This document shows positions 18,695 to 28,422 of a stretch of DNA of 64,000 nt, piece after piece. The notes under the pieces are model-generated. The model was given only the letters and a program-made list of their open reading frames with translations. It was not told the DNA's origin and searched no databases. The DNA is from Pseudopedobacter beijingensis (GTDB lineage: Bacteria > Bacteroidota > Bacteroidia > Sphingobacteriales > Sphingobacteriaceae). Position numbers and translations under genes: made by a program. The stretch spans positions 1 to 64,000 of the forward strand of contig NZ_JBHUDG010000019.1 of NCBI RefSeq assembly GCF_042678145.1, read 5' to 3'. Numbering within the stretch: the first letter of the stretch is position 1; each line of letters starts with the position of its first letter.

Positions 18695-20536
18695 CTATTC
18701 AATACTTTTACCTTTCATGGCATGAGAAATAGCATGATCCATCAAACGTTCTGCAAAAGGTCGTGTATATTCATTTAAAGCATCGATAGCTGAGTGGATT
18801 TTATCTTTATCGTTACTTGTTAACTCGTTTTTTAAATCTGCAATAAGTTTGTTGGTTTCATTAATCTCATCAGAAGTTAAAAAGGTAGTGTTTTTTTCAA
18901 TAAACCTTTCTGCTGTATAAACCATTTGTTCGCCTTCTGTTCTGGCTTCTATTACCATCCGTTGAGCAACATCTTCTTTAGCATTCAAAACAGAGTCCAG
19001 CAACATTTGCTCAACCTCTTCATCTTTTAAACCGTAGGTTGGTTTTACATCTATATGTTGTTTTACTCCTGAACGTAGTTCAATGGCCTCGACTGTTAAG
19101 ATACCATCAGCATTCAGTAAGAAATTGATATCAACTTTAGGGAGTCCGGCCGGCATAGAAGGAATTCCCTTTAAATCAAATTCTGCGAGCTTACGGTTTT
19201 CTTTTACCAAATCTCTTTCTCCCTGATAAACGGCTATTTTCATGTTCACCTGTCCATCAACAGAAGTGGTATATTGTCTGCCTGCTTTGGTGGGAATTTT
19301 AGAGTTTCTCGGGATAATGGTATCCATTAATCCGCCCATAGTTTCTATACCCAGAGAAAGGGGAGTTACATCTAACAAAAGAATATCTTTTCGGTTGCCC
19401 GAAAGTACATCAGCTTGTATTGCTGCACCTAAAGAAACTACTTCATCAGGGTTAATGTTATCGTTAACCTGTTTTCCAAAGAATTCTGAAACTTTACGTT
19501 TTACAAGTGCGGTACGTGTAGAGCCGCCCACCATAATTATTTCGTCTATATTAGCTGTTTCCAATTCAGCATCTGCTAATGCATTTTTACAGGAAATAAT
19601 GGTTTCGTTTACTTTATCAGCGATAAGTTGTTCAAAAGTTTGTTTGTCCAGAGCGCAAAAAATATCTCCAATTTTATCATTGAAAAGATTTTGATGCATA
19701 AAAGACTTTTTGGCTTCTTCTGCTTTTAATCTTAACGCCTGCATTGGAATATCTCCAGTCAGCTTATTTTGTTCTATCCAGTAATTTACAATAGCTCTAT
19801 CAAAATCATCTCCACCTAAGAAAGTATTTCCATGGGTAGATAGCACTTCAAATATGCCGTTTTGGATTTTCAGAATAGAGATGTCAAAAGTTCCTCCACC
19901 TAAATCGTAAACAGCAATAGTTTTTTCTTCTTCCTGACTCAGGCCTATTCCATAAGCCAGTGAAGCAGCGGTAGGTTCGTTAACAATACGTAATACATCC
20001 AGACCAGCCAGTTTTCCGGCATCGCGGGTTGTTTGTCTTTGCGAATCATTAAAATAAGCCGGAACAGTAATTACTGCTCTGCTTACTTTTGTTTTTAACG
20101 CATGTTCTGCCCGGGCTTTTAATTCTGCTAAAATAACCGCAGAAAGTTCTATAGGCGTATAAAAATTTTCTCCAATTTTGATTTTTACCAGACTTTCGTC
20201 ATTATCGTCATCAATAATTTTGTAAGAAAAATAGTCCTCGTGATCTTGAATGTCTTTGTAAGAACGGCCCAAAAGCCTTTTTACCGAAAATATAGTGTTT
20301 TGCGGATCGCTAATCAGAAAGTCTTTAGCTTCGTTACCAACAGTAGGTGTATTGTTTTCGTCAAAATGGATAACAGATGGAACTAATATTCCTTTTCCTG
20401 TATCGTTAATTACCTGTGGTTGGTTATCGGGATTAATGAATGATACCAAGGAGTTTGTTGTTCCTAAATCTATCCCTACAATAATATCTTCTTTTTGTAT
20501 TGATCCTGTTGCCAGGTTAATCGAAATCTTAGCCAT
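18695..20536 (-). CDS. hscA: Hsp70-family chaperone, HscA-like (Fe-S cluster assembly)
   Basis: 613 residues from the ATG at 20536 (MAKISINLATG), giving the HscA-style short extension before the ATPase motif GIDLGTTNS (residues 21-29). Other Hsp70 signatures are IVNEPTAASLAYG, DLGGGTFD and VGGSTRTALV. The substrate domain has the HscA-like GIPSMPAGLPKV and VKPTYGLKDEEVE segments rather than a DnaK acidic tail. HscA transfers Fe-S clusters from the IscU scaffold with HscB. No isc genes lie nearby. A generic DnaK paralogue is the alternative. Confidence 0.82.
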   Translation of the reverse strand: MAKISINLATGSIQKEDIIVGIDLGTTNSLVSFINPDNQPQVINDTGKGILVPSVIHFDENNTPTVGNEAKDFLISDPQNTIFSVKRLLGRSYKDIQDHEDYFSYKIIDDDNDESLVKIKIGENFYTPIELSAVILAELKARAEHALKTKVSRAVITVPAYFNDSQRQTTRDAGKLAGLDVLRIVNEPTAASLAYGIGLSQEEEKTIAVYDLGGGTFDISILKIQNGIFEVLSTHGNTFLGGDDFDRAIVNYWIEQNKLTGDIPMQALRLKAEEAKKSFMHQNLFNDKIGDIFCALDKQTFEQLIADKVNETIISCKNALADAELETANIDEIIMVGGSTRTALVKRKVSEFFGKQVNDNINPDEVVSLGAAIQADVLSGNRKDILLLDVTPLSLGIETMGGLMDTIIPRNSKIPTKAGRQYTTSVDGQVNMKIAVYQGERDLVKENRKLAEFDLKGIPSMPAGLPKVDINFLLNADGILTVEAIELRSGVKQHIDVKPTYGLKDEEVEQMLLDSVLNAKEDVAQRMVIEARTEGEQMVYTAERFIEKNTTFLTSDEINETNKLIADLKNELTSNDKDKIHSAIDALNEYTRPFAERLMDHAISHAMKGKSIE

Positions 20537-20559
20537 AATTATTGGTGTAAAGTTACATA

Positions 20560-20602
20560 CTTTTGCTTGATGCATTGTTATTGAAATGTAATCAAGCAAA
20601 AG
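20560..20602. repeat. 12-bp inverted repeat between pyrC and hscA
   Basis: CTTTTGCTTGAT (20560-20571) is the exact reverse complement of ATCAAGCAAAAG (20591-20602), with a 19-base spacer. It lies between the pyrC stop and the hscA start on the minus strand. It may be a terminator for pyrC or a leader structure for hscA. Confidence 0.5.
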
Positions 20603-20614
20603 CAGATTTTAGGG

Positions 20615-21949
20615 TTAACGATTAAATAAAAGTCGTTCTCCTTTAATACTTTCGTCGAAAACTCCGTTTTCATATACCAAATGTCCGCTAACAAAAGTAT
20701 GCGTTACTACAGAATTAAATTTCTGCCCTTCGAACGGAGACCATCCGCATTTAGAAAGGACATTGCTTTTATCAACCGTATAATTTTTATTTAAATCAAC
20801 CAAAACCAAGTCGGCTTTATAGCCTTCACGAATAAAACCACGGTCTTTCATCTGGAAACATACGGTAACATTATGAGCCATTTTTTCTACTATCTGTTCT
20901 AAGGTTATTTTGCCTTGATGGTGCATTTCCAGTAATGCATTTAATGCATGTTGTACCAAAGGGCCACCGGAAGGTGCATTTAAATACTGTTGCTCTTTTT
21001 CCTGAATGGTGTGCGGAGCATGGTCTGTAGCTATTACATCTATTCTTCCGTCTAAAACTGCGTTTAAAATTTCGTTTTTATCGGCTTCTGTTTTTACGGC
21101 AGGATTCCATTTTATCCAGTTGCCTTTGGTAGCATAATCTTTGTCACTGAACCATAAATGGTGGATACAAGCTTCCGCGGTGATTCTTTTTTGTGATAAA
21201 GGAATATCGTTTCTAAATAAATGAGTTTCTTTTCCGGTAGAGATGTGAAGAATATGTAGCCTGGTATTGTGTTTTTTAGCTAATTCTACAGCAAAGGAAG
21301 AAGATATAAAGCAAGCTTCGGCATTTCTGATAACAGGATGCATTTCGGGAGTGATCTTATCTCCATATTGCTCTTTAAAAATAGCCATATTATGTTTAAT
21401 GGTGGCTTCGTCTTCGCAATGCGTAGCAATAAGCATAGGTACCTGACTGAAAATTCCGTTTAAAGTAGTTTCATTGTCAACCAGCATATTTCCGGTAGAT
21501 GAACCCATGAAAACTTTAACACCACATACATTTTCCGGATTGGTTTTAAGTACTTCTTCTAAATTATCGTTTCCGGCACCCATGTAAAAAGAATAGTTGG
21601 CAAGCGACTTTTGCGAAGCAATATTGTATTTGTCTTGCAATAATTCCTGAGTTAAGGTGTTAGGGACGGTATTGGGCATTTCCATAAAAGAGGTAATACC
21701 ACCTGCAACTGCAGATTTAGCTTCGGTATATATTTCTGCTTTATGGGTAAGTCCAGGCTCTCTGAAATGAACCTGATCATCTATAAACCCAGGTAGAAGG
21801 TGTTTTCCTTCCGCATTTATTTCTTTAGCAGAATGGTCCGAAAGGTTGGTGCCTATTTTAGCTATTCTGTCATTTTCTATTAGTATATCACCATTAAATT
21901 GTTTTCCTTCGTTTACAATAGTGGCGTTTTTGATTATTAATTTGGACAT
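20615..21949 (-). CDS. pyrC: dihydroorotase
   Basis: 444 residues. It cyclises N-carbamoyl-aspartate to dihydroorotate in pyrimidine synthesis. Amidohydrolase motifs seen are DDQVHFREPGLTHK, the metal-site HCEDE, HILHISTG, and ATDHAPHT near residue 310. The first His of the usual HxH pair is Gln (DQVH), which I recall from other Bacteroidota dihydroorotases, so it is not evidence of decay. A TAATTTTG promoter element ends five bases before the start. The next gene upstream is divergent. Confidence 0.94.
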   Translation of the reverse strand: MSKLIIKNATIVNEGKQFNGDILIENDRIAKIGTNLSDHSAKEINAEGKHLLPGFIDDQVHFREPGLTHKAEIYTEAKSAVAGGITSFMEMPNTVPNTLTQELLQDKYNIASQKSLANYSFYMGAGNDNLEEVLKTNPENVCGVKVFMGSSTGNMLVDNETTLNGIFSQVPMLIATHCEDEATIKHNMAIFKEQYGDKITPEMHPVIRNAEACFISSSFAVELAKKHNTRLHILHISTGKETHLFRNDIPLSQKRITAEACIHHLWFSDKDYATKGNWIKWNPAVKTEADKNEILNAVLDGRIDVIATDHAPHTIQEKEQQYLNAPSGGPLVQHALNALLEMHHQGKITLEQIVEKMAHNVTVCFQMKDRGFIREGYKADLVLVDLNKNYTVDKSNVLSKCGWSPFEGQKFNSVVTHTFVSGHLVYENGVFDESIKGERLLFNR

Positions 21950-21954
21950 GGAAA

Positions 21955-21962
21955 CAAAATTA
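21955..21962 (-). promoter_or_regulatory. -7 element TAATTTTG for pyrC
   Basis: A perfect TAnnTTTG match ending five bases before the pyrC ATG at 21949, implying a leaderless or near-leaderless mRNA. Confidence 0.5.
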
Positions 21963-22131
21963 CGGAAATTTTTAGTTGATTAATCCGAATAGTTGAGTGG
22001 TGTTTTCTGATTCTTAAACTTTTCTGGAGGGAGAGCGGTATTCAATCTTCGGTTTTTTGTAAACTTTTTTGCATCTGGGACCCCGGGGTTTAAATCTCGT
22101 ATACCAAATCTCATATCTGTTCAAAAAAATC

Positions 22132-22139
22132 TATCTTTG
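22132..22139 (+). promoter_or_regulatory. -7 element TATCTTTG for the DEAD-box helicase
   Basis: A perfect TAnnTTTG match ending five bases before the ATG at 22145. No obvious -33 TTTG. The transcript would start at or beside the start codon. Confidence 0.5.
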
Positions 22140-22144
22140 CGGGT

Positions 22145-23491
22145 ATGTCTAAAAACTTCGAAGAATTTAAATTTAATAGACAAATACTGAACGCTATTGA
22201 AGAGGCCGGCTATACCGAACCTACTCCAATACAGTCAAAAGCTATTCCTCCAATCATGAACGGGCAAGATGTTTTGGGTATTGCACAAACCGGAACAGGA
22301 AAAACTGCCGCTTATGTACTGCCCATTATCATGAAGCTTAAATACGCTCAGGGAAATGATATTAGGGCTCTGATTTTGGCTCCTACACGTGAATTAGCCA
22401 TGCAGATTGATGAAAATGTACAGCAATATGCTAAATATACAGATTTACGGTCTGTGGTGGTTTATGGAGGTATAGGTCCTAAAACTCAGATAGAACAGAT
22501 TTCAAAAGGTCTTGATATTTTAATTGCTACACCGGGCAGGTTTATGGATATTTATTTGGCCGGACATATAGTTACTAAAAAGCTTCAGGTATTGGTGTTG
22601 GATGAGGCTGACAAGATGATGGATATGGGGTTTATGCCTCAGATCAACAAAGTACTAGAAATAGTTCCCAAAAAGCGCCAGAATTTATTGTTCTCTGCAA
22701 CTATGAGCGAGAAAGTAGAACGTTTATCGGAAAACTTTCTTTTATGGCCTACCAAGGTAGAAATTACTCCGCAAGCTACACCAGCGCAAACAGTGGAGCA
22801 GGAGCTTTACTTTGTTCCTAATTTTAAGACTAAGATCAATTTACTGAAAACTTATGTCGAGGATGATCCGGAAGTTTCCAAGCTTATCATCTTTTGCAGA
22901 AGCAGGGCTGTAGCAGAGAATGTTTATCGTTTTTTGCTGAGAAAGTTTAATGAGAATCATGTGAAGGTATTACATGCCAATAAGGGACAAAATACCCGTA
23001 TCAATTCTATTAATGCTTTTAAAAATGATGAGGTACGTATTCTGGTAGCTACGGATGTTGCTGCAAGGGGTATAGATGTAAGCTCTGTGTCGCATGTTAT
23101 TAACTTTGAGGTTCCGGTAATTTACGAGGATTATGTGCATAGGATAGGGCGTACCGGAAGAGCTTCTGCTCTGGGGAAGGCGGTGACTTTTTGCAATCCG
23201 GCAGAAGAATATTATCTCCGTAAAATAGAAAACCTTATTCGTCAGCAAATACCTGTAAAAGATATACCTGCTCATGTTTTTGTAGAAGAAACTCCTTATC
23301 AGGAAAGACAGGATATAGCGCGTGAAATAGATAATCAAAAGAAGAAAGAAGATCCTGATTTTAAAGGAGCTTTTCACGATAAAAAAACACAGGCACAAAA
23401 AGCAAAGTTTAAAGCACAGAGAGCGAAGGCTACCGGTAAAAACCTGGGTAAAGCGAATACCGGAAAAAGCATTAAGAAGAAAAGGAGATGA
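22145..23491 (+). CDS. DEAD-box ATP-dependent RNA helicase (RhlE-like)
   Basis: 448 residues with helicase motifs in order: the Q-motif (PTPIQSKAIP), AQTGTGKTAAY (I), PTRELAMQI (Ia), VLDEADKMMDMGF (II, DEAD), FSATMS (III), ATDVAARGID (V) and HRIGRTGRA (VI). A basic C-terminal tail (about 400-448, rich in Lys) probably helps RNA binding. Expected roles are ribosome assembly or mRNA turnover. It heads a three-gene unit, and its stop codon overlaps the next start as ATGA. Confidence 0.95.
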   Translation: MSKNFEEFKFNRQILNAIEEAGYTEPTPIQSKAIPPIMNGQDVLGIAQTGTGKTAAYVLPIIMKLKYAQGNDIRALILAPTRELAMQIDENVQQYAKYTDLRSVVVYGGIGPKTQIEQISKGLDILIATPGRFMDIYLAGHIVTKKLQVLVLDEADKMMDMGFMPQINKVLEIVPKKRQNLLFSATMSEKVERLSENFLLWPTKVEITPQATPAQTVEQELYFVPNFKTKINLLKTYVEDDPEVSKLIIFCRSRAVAENVYRFLLRKFNENHVKVLHANKGQNTRINSINAFKNDEVRILVATDVAARGIDVSSVSHVINFEVPVIYEDYVHRIGRTGRASALGKAVTFCNPAEEYYLRKIENLIRQQIPVKDIPAHVFVEETPYQERQDIAREIDNQKKKEDPDFKGAFHDKKTQAQKAKFKAQRAKATGKNLGKANTGKSIKKKRR

Positions 23492-23760
23492 GCTTAACCA
23501 ATATTAAAATTACGCCATTAAGTTTAGTGCTGGCAGTGTGTGTGGCTTATGTAGGTTATCTGGTTTTGTTTCCTGCCGATGTTGCTGCGGTTGCCAGTCC
23601 GTATGTTAAAGTTGCTTATACATTGGTATTGGCTTTTGTGTTGTTTTTAACCGATATAATCTTCAGAAGACTGGTGACTAGTATGAAGTGGATATGGCTA
23701 ATCCAGTCGTCCTTTATTTTACTGATAATTATCCTGATTTTAATTTTTAAAAAGATATGA
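23488..23760 (+). CDS. small three-helix membrane protein, unknown function
   Basis: 90 residues with three hydrophobic segments (about 10-28, 38-57 and 68-87) separated by short polar loops, ending in KKI. I do not recognise a family. Its start overlaps the helicase stop by four bases, and its stop overlaps the gldC start in the same way, so it is translationally coupled to both. That coupling is the main evidence that it is a real gene. Confidence 0.75.
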   Translation: MSLTNIKITPLSLVLAVCVAYVGYLVLFPADVAAVASPYVKVAYTLVLAFVLFLTDIIFRRLVTSMKWIWLIQSSFILLIIILILIFKKI

Positions 23761-24089
23761 GAAAAGCAGAGATTAAACTGACTATTGAACTTGATGATAA
23801 TAACGTTCCTGAAAATATAACATGGGAATCTACAGATGCCGAGAATAAAGAGGCTTTAGCTGTAAAATCTATGATGCTGGCTTTATGGGATCATAATTAT
23901 AAAAATAGTTTGAGAATAGATCTTTGGACTAAAGACATGCCGGTAGACGAAATGAAACGTTTTTTTTATGAAACCCTACAAACTATGGGCGATAGTTTCC
24001 TGCGAGCAACCGGAGAAACAAATATTGTTGAAGATTTGCGAGATTATTGTGCGCATTTTGCCGAAAAAATGGATATTTTAGAAAAATAA
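23757..24089 (+). CDS. gldC: gliding motility-associated protein GldC
   Basis: 110 residues matching the small cytoplasmic GldC family: KAEIKLTIELDDNNVPENI at the start, then ITWESTDA and KSMMLALWD, and a C-terminal DYCAHFAEKMDIL. In Flavobacterium GldC improves gliding but is not essential, and many non-gliding Bacteroidota keep it. The other gld genes are not in this window. It is the last gene of the helicase unit and is followed three bases later by a terminator. Confidence 0.9.
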   Translation: MRKAEIKLTIELDDNNVPENITWESTDAENKEALAVKSMMLALWDHNYKNSLRIDLWTKDMPVDEMKRFFYETLQTMGDSFLRATGETNIVEDLRDYCAHFAEKMDILEK

Positions 24090-24094
24090 TTGAA

Positions 24095-24118
24095 AGAGGA
24101 GAAATCCTCTTTTTTTTT
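24095..24118 (+). terminator. intrinsic terminator after gldC
   Basis: AGAGGA (24095-24100), loop GAAA, TCCTCT (24105-24110), then eight T. A GNRA-type tetraloop with a strong T-tract. Confidence 0.88.
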
Positions 24119-24149
24119 GCATAAATTTCGTTCATAGCAAAATAACTTT

Positions 24150-27100
24150 ATGAAGTGGTCGGTACGCACAAAACTTTTTGTGGGCATAGGAGTTTCAGTC
24201 ATTTTGGTGGCTTTAGTAGGTCTTTCTTCTTATTTAAGTTTAAAAGGAGTTCAGAAAGATTATGATTGGGTAACCCATACAGAACATATCATTAAAAAAA
24301 ATAATGAGTTGATGGCTGTTTTGGCAGATGCCGAATCTAATCAGCGTGGATATATACTAAGAGGAAACAGAGCTTTTTTAGATAATTATACTATATCTGT
24401 TGGTGAGTTAGAATCGCTGATAGATGACCTTAAATTATTGGTAAAGGATGCCAGAGGAAATGAAGAACAGGTTTTTCGTTTAGAAAAAGCTATACGTTTA
24501 AAAATAAAGGCTATGAGCGACCTGATAGCCATTAAAGAAAAGAGCTATGAGGGGAAGAGTAATGACTTGGAACAGGCTGAGGTTTCAAGAAAATATATGG
24601 CAGATATCAAGTCTATTTCTTATGAGATTAATCTGTCTCTTACCGATTTATTGCAAGAACGAAAGGAAGCGTCAAAAAGATCTGTTTCTTTAGCTATTTC
24701 TGTTATCATTTTTGGTACCTTAATTATTTTCCTGATTGTTTTTGTGCTCTTTAAAAATGTTATGAGAGCGTTTAATGCGCAACTTAAGGCAAGAAGAGAG
24801 ATAAAACAGATAAACCAATCGCTAGAAGAGCTTAATAAAAAGAACGAAGACAAAAATTGGTTATTAACCGGTATCAGTAAGCTTAATGATCAATTACAGG
24901 GTGAGCTTTCTGTTAAGTCTATGGCAGAGAACATTATTAGCAGTGTATGTAAATACGCAAATGGAAATATTGGGGCTCTTTATTTGGTAGATACCGATGC
25001 ACCGGATATTTTAAAATTAACATCCGGATATGCGGTAACTATTACAAAACATACCCGTCGTAAGATTAAACTTTCCGAAAGTTGGGTAGGGCAATTGGTG
25101 AAAGAAAAAGAACATGTTATACTGGAAGGTGATGCTATAGAAAATCTGGAAATAAAAACAGGCTTGTTACAGACCAAACCTATACAAAGTATTGTGGTAC
25201 CTTTTTATTTTGACAATAGGTTAAAAGGAGTAATGGAAGTTGGTTTTTTAGATTCTATATCAGATCAATCTAAAATATTTATTACCAGTTCGGCACAATT
25301 AATAGGCGTGGCAGTAAACACGGCTGAGTCCCGCGAAACGCTTCAGGATTTGTTTGAACAAACGCAACAACAGGCCGAAGAGTTAGAAAGCCAACAAGAA
25401 GAATTGCGTGTAAGTAACGAAGAATTGACTTCCAAAACTGAATTGTTACAAGCGTCTGAGGAAGAATTAAGAGTACAGCAGGAAGAACTACGCCAAATTA
25501 ATATAGAACTGGAAGAAAAAGCCAGAGTACTAGAAAATAGCTATCAGGAAACAGAGAAGGCTAAGAATGAGCTCGGAGTGAAAATGAAAGAGCTGGAACA
25601 GGCCAATCATTATAAGTCTGAGTTTTTGGCCAATATGAGTCACGAACTCCGTACACCTTTAAACAGTATTCTTATTCTGGCTAAGATCCTTAAAGAAAAC
25701 AAAGCTCAAAGACTTTCTGAGGAAGAGCAAAAATATGCCAGTGTTATACATAGAGCTGGTAACGATTTATTGTCGTTAATTAATGACATACTTGATTTGT
25801 CTAAAATAGAATCGGGTTTTATAGAGCTTAATAATGAAAATACCCCGCTGGCAGTAATAGAAGATAACTTGTTTCAGCTATTTGAAGAAGTAGCCAAAAA
25901 TAAAGGCGTTGACTTTATTATCAATAAAATAGGCGTATTACCAGAACAAATAAATCTGGATAAACAACGGTTAGAGCAAATACTTAAAAACCTGTTGTCT
26001 AATGCATTCAAGTTTACCCCTAAAGGAGGAAGTGTAGAAGTAATTATACAGCAAGAAAACGATCGTATTAATTTTACCGTAAAAGATACGGGAATAGGTA
26101 TTCCTTTAGAAAAACAACGACTTATTTTTGAGGCATTCCAGCAGGTAGATGGAGCTACTAATCGTGAATATGGTGGGACAGGATTAGGCTTGTCTATTAG
26201 CAGAGAGCTGTCACGATTAATGAATGCCGCTATCTCTTTACAGAGTGAGCCAGGTAAAGGCAGTGCATTTACTTTAAGTATGCCTTTAAACCCTTCCAAT
26301 GATATAAAACAAACGGTAGTACAAACATCACACTCTTTTATAAAGCAAATAAAATCTGAAAAAGTAGAAGTTAAATCAGAAATAGAGCAAACTTCTTTAA
26401 TGGAAATGCCTAAACGGGAAACACCATTACTATTTGTGGTAGAAGATGATATCATGTTTAATGATTTGCTGACAGATTATGCCCAAAAGAGTGGTTTTGA
26501 AACCAAGCAATATTATCAGGGAGATTCTATCGAGAAAGAGATGATGGCACATTTGCCCAATGCAGTTTTACTGGATGTTATGCTACCTGGAATAGATGGT
26601 TGGGAAGTGTTGTCAAATATTAAAAAGAACCCGTTAATTGCACAAATACCGGTACACATGATGTCGTCCGGAGATTTTCCAAAAACAAAAGCACAAAAAG
26701 AAGGAGCGGTGTCTTTTTTGAAGAAACCGTTAGAGAAACATCATCTTGAAGAGCTTTTTGAACAGTATATAAATAAAGCTGTTATATCATTGAAGCAGGT
26801 ATTGCTGGTAGAAGACCAGTTAGAACAAAGCGAAGGGCTAAAAGATCTTTTTGCTGATAAAAATATACAGGTATTGCAAGCTTTTTCAGGAGAAGAGGCA
26901 CTAGAAATGTTAAGCTCCAGATCCTTTGATTGCGTTATACTGGATTTGAAACTTCCTGATATGGATGGAACTGCATTATTGGAAGAGATAAAATCATTGA
27001 AACCCAATATTCCTGTTATCATCAATACAGCAATGGAGCTTACTCAAAACCAACTTAAAGAACTGTTAAAATACTCGGATGCAACAGTATTAAAATCGCC

Positions 27101-27584
27101 GAGATCTGCGGATAGGTTGATAGATGAGGTAAACCTTTTTTTGCATAAAGTGAAAACAGCAGAACCTGAAAACACAAAACAAGTACTAAAGGATCAGAAT
27201 ACAGATAATAACCTTGAAAATAAAGTAGTACTTCTTGTAGATGATGATATGAGAAATATTTTCTCTATCAGCGCTATTTTAGACGGTTATGGTTTAAAAG
27301 TAGAGATTGCCAATGATGGGGTGGAAGCGTTAGATAGGTTGGCCGAACTTAATAAGGTAGACATTGTGTTAATGGATATTATGATGCCCAGAATGGATGG
27401 CTATGAAACCATGCAAAACATTCGAAAAAGTAATAAATGGAGAAACCTGCCTATTATAGCACTTACAGCAAAGGCAATGAAAGACGATAGGGAAAAGAGT
27501 ATTGCTGCAGGAGCAAATGATTATATTGTTAAACCTATAAATATAGATCAGTTAATATCATTGATAAAAATTTGGATATCATAA
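24150..27584 (+). CDS. hybrid histidine kinase: CHASE3, GAF, HisKA, HATPase, three receivers
   Basis: 1144 residues. An N-terminal helix, a CHASE3 periplasmic sensor (about 35-180) and a second helix (about 180-205) place the sensor outside. A GAF domain (about 250-395) is followed by a Gln/Glu-rich coiled coil (about 400-490). The HisKA box has His498 (MSHELRTPLN), then the HATPase motifs DTGIGIP and GGTGLGLS. Three receiver domains carry acceptor Asp809, Asp932 and Asp1076; the middle one keeps its acceptor in ILDLKLPDMDG. It opens a four-gene unit with cheR, cheB and a second hybrid kinase. Confidence 0.93.
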   Translation: MKWSVRTKLFVGIGVSVILVALVGLSSYLSLKGVQKDYDWVTHTEHIIKKNNELMAVLADAESNQRGYILRGNRAFLDNYTISVGELESLIDDLKLLVKDARGNEEQVFRLEKAIRLKIKAMSDLIAIKEKSYEGKSNDLEQAEVSRKYMADIKSISYEINLSLTDLLQERKEASKRSVSLAISVIIFGTLIIFLIVFVLFKNVMRAFNAQLKARREIKQINQSLEELNKKNEDKNWLLTGISKLNDQLQGELSVKSMAENIISSVCKYANGNIGALYLVDTDAPDILKLTSGYAVTITKHTRRKIKLSESWVGQLVKEKEHVILEGDAIENLEIKTGLLQTKPIQSIVVPFYFDNRLKGVMEVGFLDSISDQSKIFITSSAQLIGVAVNTAESRETLQDLFEQTQQQAEELESQQEELRVSNEELTSKTELLQASEEELRVQQEELRQINIELEEKARVLENSYQETEKAKNELGVKMKELEQANHYKSEFLANMSHELRTPLNSILILAKILKENKAQRLSEEEQKYASVIHRAGNDLLSLINDILDLSKIESGFIELNNENTPLAVIEDNLFQLFEEVAKNKGVDFIINKIGVLPEQINLDKQRLEQILKNLLSNAFKFTPKGGSVEVIIQQENDRINFTVKDTGIGIPLEKQRLIFEAFQQVDGATNREYGGTGLGLSISRELSRLMNAAISLQSEPGKGSAFTLSMPLNPSNDIKQTVVQTSHSFIKQIKSEKVEVKSEIEQTSLMEMPKRETPLLFVVEDDIMFNDLLTDYAQKSGFETKQYYQGDSIEKEMMAHLPNAVLLDVMLPGIDGWEVLSNIKKNPLIAQIPVHMMSSGDFPKTKAQKEGAVSFLKKPLEKHHLEELFEQYINKAVISLKQVLLVEDQLEQSEGLKDLFADKNIQVLQAFSGEEALEMLSSRSFDCVILDLKLPDMDGTALLEEIKSLKPNIPVIINTAMELTQNQLKELLKYSDATVLKSPRSADRLIDEVNLFLHKVKTAEPENTKQVLKDQNTDNNLENKVVLLVDDDMRNIFSISAILDGYGLKVEIANDGVEALDRLAELNKVDIVLMDIMMPRMDGYETMQNIRKSNKWRNLPIIALTAKAMKDDREKSIAAGANDYIVKPINIDQLISLIKIWIS

Positions 27585-27600
27585 CCAAGAACATTTACCT

Positions 27601-28422
27601 GTGAGCAAACTTACTAATATAACCTACGAAGAATTAGACGAACTGGTCGTGATGATCAGGATGAGATTTGGTTTCGATTTCTCTCTTTACAGCAAGGCAT
27701 CGCTTAAAAGAAGGTTCGAACGTATTATTAACCTTAACAAATGGAGCCTTTTTGATATTAAGGACAAAATTGTTAATGACAATAGTTTTATACATTTTCT
27801 GATTACCGAGATTACTGTAAACGTGACAGAAATGTTTAGAGATGCCAGCCTTTTTCAGAGCTTAAGAGAAAATGTAATTCCTTATCTGTCATCTTACCAA
27901 CGGATAAAAGTATGGCATCCCGGGGTTTCCAGTGGCGAAGAACTCTATTCATTTTCTATCCTTTTTAAGGAGATGGGACTTTATGATAGAAGTTTTTTTT
28001 ACGGAACAGATGTGAATCAGGAAGTTTTAGAAGAAGCAAAAACAGGGATATACTCTTTGAAAAAGATGAAAGCTTATGCAGAAAACTTTTATAAAGTAGG
28101 ATTAAAAGGGCCTTTCTCGAAATATTACACCGTATTATATGATAATGCGACCATAACCGAAGAACTTAAGAATAATGCATTATTTTCGGTACATAATTTG
28201 GTGTCTGATGGAGTGTTTAACGAATTTCAGTTGGTTAGTTGTCGTAATGTATTGATCTATTTTCAACAAGAACTACAAGATAGGGTACTTAATTTATTAA
28301 TAGACAGTCTCTGCCCGTTGGGATTTTTAGTTTTAGGTTCAAAAGAAACCATACGTTCTGTAGAAATAGGAGAAAGGCTTAGGGTAATAGACGCATACGA
28401 AAATATTTATCAAAAAATATGA
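27601..28422 (+). CDS. cheR: CheR-type protein-glutamate methyltransferase
   Basis: 273 residues, starting with GTG at 27601. An all-alpha N-domain precedes the SAM-binding fold: HPGVSSGEELYSF (motif I region), FYGTDVNQEVLEEAKTGIY, and CRNVLIYF near residue 217. CheR normally methylates glutamates on chemoreceptors, but no receptor, cheA or cheW is in the window. It follows the kinase by 16 bases and overlaps cheB by four. The likely substrate is therefore one of the adjacent kinases. Confidence 0.9.
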   Translation: MSKLTNITYEELDELVVMIRMRFGFDFSLYSKASLKRRFERIINLNKWSLFDIKDKIVNDNSFIHFLITEITVNVTEMFRDASLFQSLRENVIPYLSSYQRIKVWHPGVSSGEELYSFSILFKEMGLYDRSFFYGTDVNQEVLEEAKTGIYSLKKMKAYAENFYKVGLKGPFSKYYTVLYDNATITEELKNNALFSVHNLVSDGVFNEFQLVSCRNVLIYFQQELQDRVLNLLIDSLCPLGFLVLGSKETIRSVEIGERLRVIDAYENIYQKI